The position numbers and the translations under genes are program-made. Shown here one piece after another: positions 58,237-64,000 of a DNA stretch of 64,000 nt (within the stretch, counting starts at the first letter, position 1; each line of letters starts with the position of its first letter). The notes beneath the pieces were generated by a model. The model ran no database searches, had not been told where the DNA came from, and saw nothing but the letters and a program-made list of their open reading frames with translations. The DNA is from Canna indica (Eukaryota; Streptophyta; Magnoliopsida; Zingiberales; Cannaceae). The DNA is taken from NCBI GenBank assembly GCA_034359265.1, contig CP136896.1, positions 13,795,501-13,859,500 on the forward strand, in the 5' to 3' direction.

Positions 58237-58547
58237 AATGAAAGCACCAATGTCACGGGGTAAGAAAATAATCCAGTACCCCGTGCGACAACTCGCAGAA
58301 GACAAGAACTGAGATGGAAGAAAAGAAAGAAAGAGGAGAAGTTGCAGAGAAAAGATGAGTCAGAGAAGAAGAAAAGTGGTTCACTATTTTCATATCTGCT
58401 GATATTTACAAATCAACTATTTATACTATTGATCCTTCATAGGATCTGCTGAGACCTCATCAAGTGCTTTATTTATTTACAACGAAGTTATTATATCTCG
58501 ATGGCATTTTTATTTCACGACGTCCGCGCCGAACTTGTTGCATAACA
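58237..58547 (-). repeat. Gypsy 5' LTR and primer-binding site
   Basis: Minus-strand TTGGTGCTTTCATT (58237-58250) is a common gypsy primer-binding site. The LTR beyond it is TG...CA bounded (58251-58547, about 297 bp) if TGTTATG at 58547 is the true start. The outer edge cannot be verified because the partner LTR is missing. Confidence 0.6.
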
Positions 58548-59225
58548 CCCACGTGCGTCCCATCATCCTCGTCAAGTCAAATTGGTCCCATTTTCTTAAA
58601 CGAAATGAAAAAAAAATAAAAACTAAAAACTAAAAAAAATACTGATGTGGGGAGATGAGCATTATATTTCAACTATATGCATTGTTTTCTATACATATCA
58701 ATATTTTCTTAAATGTTTACAAGTAAAAGGTGGGCGATTAAATATTATGATAAAACTGAACACTCAATTGTTGATTTCAATAGAGTATCCCCGGAGAGCT
58801 GAGGGGTAAACTGTGCCTTCCAGATCACCTCGTCTCTAATATTTGTCTGGGGTTTTTTAAAACAATATGCATTTAGTATATATATACTTCCATATTATGA
58901 ATCTTTATTTCAATAAAAAAGCAATGTTAGCTGGAAAATAAAACTTTATTTTCTATTTACTTTACTTTTAAGTATATCCGATATAAGGTATTATATAGAT
59001 ATATATATATATATATATATATCATTTTAAAACAATAATAGTATGTTTTTTTACCAACAATATTAATGATAATAATAATAATAGTATGTTAATATTGAAG
59101 CATCATAGTTGTCTTCTTTTACTTAATGGTTTCATGATGAATATATGTAGTTATTTCTTGCACATACAATTATATATTAAAATTGACCCATAAAAATAAA
59201 TCAATATTATAAAATAAGTTGTACT
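58548..59225. other. AT-rich intergenic segment
   Basis: I see no gene, repeat family or structural RNA here beyond a short (AT)n run near 59000-59020 and poly-A stretches near 58610. It separates two gypsy elements. Confidence 0.6.
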
Positions 59226-61355
59226 TGTTATGATCTAGAGAGAGAGTCCTTATTGTAAATATATTTTTAGATGGGCTTTTTCGCAAAATGGCTTATCACT
59301 CTTTCTAAACTTAATCTTAAGCCCTAATCCTCCTTAATCTCATTCTTGATCGGCAACGGCAGATGAGGATTTGGAGACGGGAGACGAGCTACGACAGTGA
59401 AGAATCCGATGAAGAAATTAGAGTTTGGAGGACCTTTGAGGTAGAATTCTCTTTCTTCCTCCTTTCTTCTTCGTTTAGAGTAACCAGTTGTGTTTGGATG
59501 AGATCGAAACCAGAGATTTTGTGAAGGATTTAAATCTGAAATTGTGTAATTTCTAGGATTTTCGTCGAAGCATTCCTGAAATTTCTTGTGTCGTTTTGTA
59601 TCATCTTCTTCGAGGAGTTGGGTTACTGCCAGCGATTGTTGTGATCGCTAGGCACAGTGCAGCAAATGACGTTGCTTGGGTGGCAATGTGGTGGGCGGCG
59701 CTACCTGGGTAGCGGCGCCGGGCCTGGCCATCGTTGCCATGCAGCTGCTGCCAAGCATTGTGGCGCCTAGCTCGGTTGCGCTCGGCGCAGCTCTACTAGG
59801 TTGCGTCATAGCCAGCGTTAGCTGCGGCTCTCGGCGAGGCACCGCTGCTTCGCGTGTAGGGCGCGGGAGGAGGCTGGTGCAGGCCACACTCTCCCGACTC
59901 CTCAGTGGATGCGCGCCGCAAATCGGACGTCGTCTACTGCTTGGTGGCGGCGGCGAGACACCAAGGGTCGTCGACGGGTCTCCAGCGACTCCCGGTCGGC
60001 GGTGGAGTTGGTGGTGGCGGTGGCTGGTTGGGTTTGGGGTGGAGAAACCCTACATTGGGGTAGATGAAGAGTTGGGTTTATAACTTTGATATATCTAGTG
60101 TAACTTTATTATGGGTTTATAACGGTGATATATTCATTTATGTTGGTAGCATTGTTTAAGTTAAGTATATCACCGGTACAGTTGCTTCTATTGATATCAT
60201 AATTATAGCAGTGATGTTGGGTTTGTAGCAGTGTTACGTAGATGGTAGTAGTGGGGTAATTAAAGGATTTATTGTTCATATTTTGGGGTATTATTCTAAA
60301 ATTATTTTAGGACTTTGGGACAATAAAAAATATGCGAATTATATATGAATTTTTATCTACTCGACGTCCTGGATTTATCGGTGATGTCTATTTCACCATC
60401 AAGCTTCTTGATTTTGAAAATAGTAGATAGTCATTGCCTCATTTTTGTGTGCCGAGTTGTGAATAATATTTTATTTATTTTATTTGTATTATTTTGGGTT
60501 GTACAGTTGTTTATGGATTTAGAATTGGTTGAATCTCATCCTAACACATGGTGGTTACTGTATATCGAAGTAATTATCTTGTTGTTTCTTACCATTGACT
60601 TTGTTATCTATTCTCGTTGATGCTCCTTGTGCATAATTTTTTATTCATGTACATGTTGAAATCATGTTGTTGCATATGATTTAGTATTGTAGATTCAAGT
60701 AGATATATGTTGCATTCCTTATCACATATTGCAAGAAATGAATCTCGTTGTTTGCATCATTATCTAGTTATCAATGCATATACTTCATGAGTTGATATCA
60801 TGGTCGATAGCATCCTTCACATATTAAATTGTAGTGCGAGAGTGCAGCGGAAATCTACTGTCCACTACGCTCTTGATCGGGTCTATGATCATGCACACAT
60901 GTAGATAATAGTTGAACTTTAGTTGACATTATATATATATATTTACATTGAGAAGCATTTGAACATGTTGAGGAGTCATATTTACCGTTGCACTCAATGG
61001 CATCATGGCATAATGTTGTATATCATATTTCTTGGCATATTGTTGAATCCTATTGATTATTGTTGCTTTTGCCCCAGATCAATAGTTATGATTATGGCGG
61101 TTCCTTGTGGGGGTAGCTAGAGTCTCGAAGGGGAGACGTTTTTCGCTCATTATCTTTAGTTTCCTTTATCTGTCTAGTTGAGATGTTGAACCTTGTTGTT
61201 GATTATCACTTTGCTTAGATCATTGACTTGAATTTTGATTTGTGAACTTGGTTGTGATTTAAATTTCTGTTCACTTGATATATTGTTTTGTGGTTGGTTG
61301 TGTTTCTCCTTGGTGAGGTCCCTTATCTAGGGACAAACTTAGACAGAGCGTAACA
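59226..61355 (+). repeat. 5' LTR of the gag-only gypsy element
   Basis: 2130 bp, containing a GC-rich block (59640-60060) and the TTATAACGGTGATATATTCAT segment. Same family as the solo LTR at 1704-4046. Confidence 0.88.
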
Positions 61356-61510
61356 ATTTGGTATGAGAGCACGGGGTCATCCTCCTCCATAGGATTTAGG
61401 GTCGGGTGTTAAGGTCTAAGGATGAGAATCAACCCTTACTTTAAGTTTGATTGTTAATCAGTTTGGTTATGCTTGATTGAAACCTAAATTCTTCCTTCCT
61501 TTTCGAAGTT

Positions 61511-62950
61511 ATGAAGACTAGAGGTGATGCGAGCAAGAGGTCCGCTGGTAGAGGTGGACAACAGGGCCGAGGTTGGGGCAGCAGGCAAACTACGACGACT
61601 CAGTGGGTCAGTCCAGCTCAGACCAGAGTTGAGACGAGTCTAGCAGATGGTGTTTCGTTGGCCTAATTTCAGCGGAGGGCACCTCGCTCTAGTCGTAGGG
61701 CCAGTCATAGTAGCACTCGGGGTGCCCGAGTGGGGGGACAGACTGATCAAACGGAGACACAGCCTGAGTTTGATCCAGCACTCAGTGATGATGCATCGTA
61801 CGAGCTTTCTTGTGAGGAGCCTTCAAAGGATACGCCGATGCAACCGCAGCCCATAGCAAAAATATGTCCCTGAGCAAACCGAGTCTTGTGAGGTAGAAGA
61901 TTGGCCGACTGAACCAGTTCAGACGCCTTGGGAGGGCAAATATGATAGTTTTGTTGGGAGCACCGACCATTTGGTGGCTAGGGAGTGGATCCGCAGGGTG
62001 GAGCGAGCTTTTGAAGTGATGGATTGTCTTGAGGAGGAGCGGGTCGGCCTTGTGACCTATTATCTCACTAGAGAGGCTCTTGATTGGCGGGAGGTGCAAC
62101 AGAACATGTTGCGATGGGAGCTTATCACCCGAGATAGGTTTTCGGAGATGTTCTTTCGAAAGTACTACCCAACTACTTATACTCGGCAGAAGACGTAGGA
62201 GTTCCTTCAGCTACGCTAGGGTATGATGCGAGTGGTGGAGTATGTCGTTGAATTCAACAAGCTCGTGAAGTTTGTCCCTGATATGATTTCCTCTGACCGC
62301 AGGCGAGCATAGTTTTTCTTTAGTGGACCGAGTAATTTCATTAAGGGGTTGATGGCCGATGAGGAGCTGTTGGCGTATGACCGAGTGCTGAGGCGAACAC
62401 TTCGGGTGGAGGCGACTCGTGATGACATGTACCAGGATCATCAGCAGGCGGTGTCCGATCGAGCAGTCCAGACTCAGGAGCAGACGATCAGAGATTATGA
62501 TGGACAAATAGAGCAAGTAGAGCAGTTCTATCCATAGTATGACGTGAGTGGCAGCGAAGAGGATATCCAAACTACTGACCCTTAGCAAAAGAAGGCCATG
62601 ACGACATCAGTTGAGTTATAGGGATTTTCACATCCATTCCACCGTCCGAGAGGTCAAGCACAGAGTATGACTACTGTTGAGAGAGACTAGTCAGGCAGGG
62701 ACCAATTTTATTGCTTCAAGTGTGGGGATGCATTTCATTCGGCCAGGGATTGCTCGCTTGATCAAAAGGTTTGTTACATGTGCAAGCAACCGGGACACCT
62801 TAAGAGGGAGTGCACAACCAGAATTCAACTAGGAGGCCAGAGTTCTCAGCAGCAGCGTCGTAGAGGCTCTCACCAGAGTGCACCACACTCAGCCAGAGCG
62901 CTTGCACTGACCCAGGAGCAAGCCCATAGGGATATGTGTGTTGACTAGCA
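61511..62950 (+). pseudogene. Gypsy gag with two CCHC knuckles
   Basis: Starts MKTRGDASKRSAGRGGQQGRG. The gag core is at 61971-62198 (EWIRRVERAFEVMDCLEEERV, REALDWREVQQNM, FRKYYPTTYTRQKT). A stop follows, then GMMRVVEYVVEFNKLVKF, a linker to 62537, and tandem knuckles CFKCGDAFHSARDC and CYMCKQPGHLKREC at about 62712-62815. Stops occur at 61665, 62198, 62312 and others, so no full protein is made. Confidence 0.82.
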
Positions 62951-63009
62951 CGATTTTCCCTGGACAGGTACTCGAATTTGGGGGACCAAATTCCTTTAGG
63001 TGTGGAGAA

Positions 63010-64000
63010 TGTTATGACCTAAAAATAGAGAGAGAGGGACCTTGTTATAAATATTTTTTAGAGGGGTTGTTATGCAAAATAGCTAATCGCTCTTTTTAAA
63101 CCTAATCTTAAGCCCTAATCCTCCTTAATCTCATTCTTGATCGGTAGCGACAGTGGAGGATTTGGAGACGGGAGACGAGCAGCGGCAACGAAGAATCCGG
63201 TGAAGAAACGGGAGTTTGGAGGACTTTTGAGGTAGGATTATCTTTCTTCCTTCTTTCTCCTTTGTTTAGAGTAACCAATTGTGTTTGGATGAGATCAAAA
63301 CCAGAGATTTTGTGAGGGATTTGAATATGAAATTTCGTGTAATTTCTAGGATTTCGTCGAAGCATTTCTGAAATGTCTTGTGTCACTTTGTGTTGTCTTC
63401 TTCGCGGAGTTGGGTTGCTACTAGTGATTGTTGTGATTGTTGGGCACGGTGCAGCAAATGACGTTGCCTAGGTGGCAGTATGGTGGGTGATGTTGCTTGG
63501 GTAACGGCGCCGAGCCTAGCCGTCGTTGCCAGGCAGCTGCTGCCAAGTGTTGTGGCGCTTGGCTCAATTGCGCTCGACAAGGCTCTACCAGGCCGCGTAG
63601 TAGCCAGCGTTAGTCGCGGCGAGTAGCGGCGCCCGACGAGGCACCGCTGCTTCGCGTGCATGGCACGGGCGGAGGCCAGTGTAGGGCGCACCCTCTCGAC
63701 TCATCAGTGGATGCACGCCGCAAATCGGACGTTGTCTTCTGCTTGGTGGCGGCGACGAGACACAAGGGGTCGGCGCGCGGGTCTCCAGCGACTCCCGGTA
63801 GGCCAGAGTTGGTGGCGGCGGTGGCTGGTTGGGTTTGGGGTGGAAAAACCCTAGATTAGGGTAGATGAAGAGTTGAATTTATAACTTTGATATATCTAGT
63901 GTAACTTTGTTATGGGTTTATAACGATGATATATTCATCTATATTGGTAGCAGTGTTTAAGTTAAGTATATCACCGATACAGTTGTTTCTATTGATATCA
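63010..64000 (+). repeat. 3' LTR (partial) of the gag-only gypsy element
   Basis: The first 991 bases of the LTR, aligned with 59226 onward. The GC-rich block is at 63440-63850. Confidence 0.88.

Larger units (their letters stand above)
40244..58547 (-). mobile_element. Ty3/gypsy element (Reina/chromovirus-like), twice interrupted
   Basis: One minus-strand element whose parts follow the correct order from right to left: LTR 58251-58547, primer-binding site, gag (57120-58230), protease (56634-57117), [Ale Copia 51956-56628], RT and RNase H (50785-51950), [Sirevirus B 41591-50779], RNase H end and integrase (40244-41590). The two TSDs (ccagc and agtac) rejoin the pieces exactly. The 3' end is missing: no second LTR is seen at the left side. 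Multiple stops and a lost catalytic Asp in RT make it inactive. Confidence 0.9.
59226..64000 (+). mobile_element. Gag-only Ty3/gypsy element (Del/Tekay-like), 3' end outside window
   Basis: 5' LTR 59226-61355 (TGTTATGATC...GCGTAACA), TTGGTATGAGAGC-like primer-binding site, gag (61511-62950), then GGGGGACCAAATTCC...GGAGAA and the start of the 3' LTR at 63010. Only 1.65 kb lies between the LTRs, so protease, RT, RNase H and integrase are missing. It is a non-autonomous derivative that would need pol from another element. The TSD cannot be checked because the right end is beyond 64000. Confidence 0.88.

Noticed and set aside
59676..60083. 135-aa plus-strand frame in the LTR
   Set aside because: Ala/Gly/Val/Arg-rich reading of the GC-rich block. 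No domain, and the related block at 63440-63850 does not keep the frame.

Overview
This window is nuclear DNA from a flowering plant with a large, repeat-dominated genome. The evidence is plant-type Copia elements (two Sirevirus-like, one Ale/Retrofit-like), plant Ty3/gypsy elements, a CACTA (En/Spm) transposon, a DUF659-type hAT transposon, MITEs, TRIMs, and two broken copies of a plant 4E-T/CBE1-like gene with spliceosomal introns. I cannot place it more precisely than angiosperm. I see no intact host protein-coding gene. Almost every base belongs to a transposable element or its debris, and the layout is nested insertion within insertion.

Layout. 1-4080: CT/TATC microsatellite split by a solo Sirevirus-type LTR and a solo gypsy LTR. 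4100-18000: an inverted duplication of a CBE1-like gene (copy A plus strand, copy B minus strand, about 0.5 kb spacer). Copy A carries a pol-less Copia element (5210-8692). Copy B carries a TRIM, a LINE fragment that holds an LTR-like block, and a MITE pair. 18570-39245: one degenerate hAT transposase gene on the minus strand, broken by a tRNA-Tyr-bearing MITE block, a compound MITE (20345-22483) and a Sirevirus (22839-37386). The Sirevirus is itself split by a 6.5 kb CACTA element (26574-33055). 40244-58547: a minus-strand Ty3/gypsy element broken by a second Sirevirus (41591-50779, carrying a TRIM array and a PIF/Harbinger-like MITE) and by a young Ale-type Copia (51956-56628). 59226-64000: a gag-only gypsy element whose 3' LTR runs off the window.

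Target-site duplications (TSDs) read directly from the sequence support most boundaries: atgat, gtgtg, caaactatc, acgag, tta (CACTA), agtac, atgac, taa, ccagc. They give relative ages. The hAT and the gypsy element are hosts, the Sireviruses came later, then the CACTA, MITE and TRIM insertions. The Ale element looks youngest because its two 231 bp LTRs appear identical and its gag-pol frame is open.

I did not find an undescribed enzymatic system. The observations most worth a second look are: (i) the inverted CBE1-like duplication, a possible hairpin-RNA source; (ii) a foldable tRNA-Tyr gene with an unusual AUA anticodon inside a MITE block; (iii) a TRIM array flanked by a TSD but missing its left LTR; (iv) arrays of GGTCGACC-type palindromes upstream of the TATA box in three Sirevirus-type LTRs; and (v) the apparently intact Ale element with an ACGT-core inverted repeat in its promoter.
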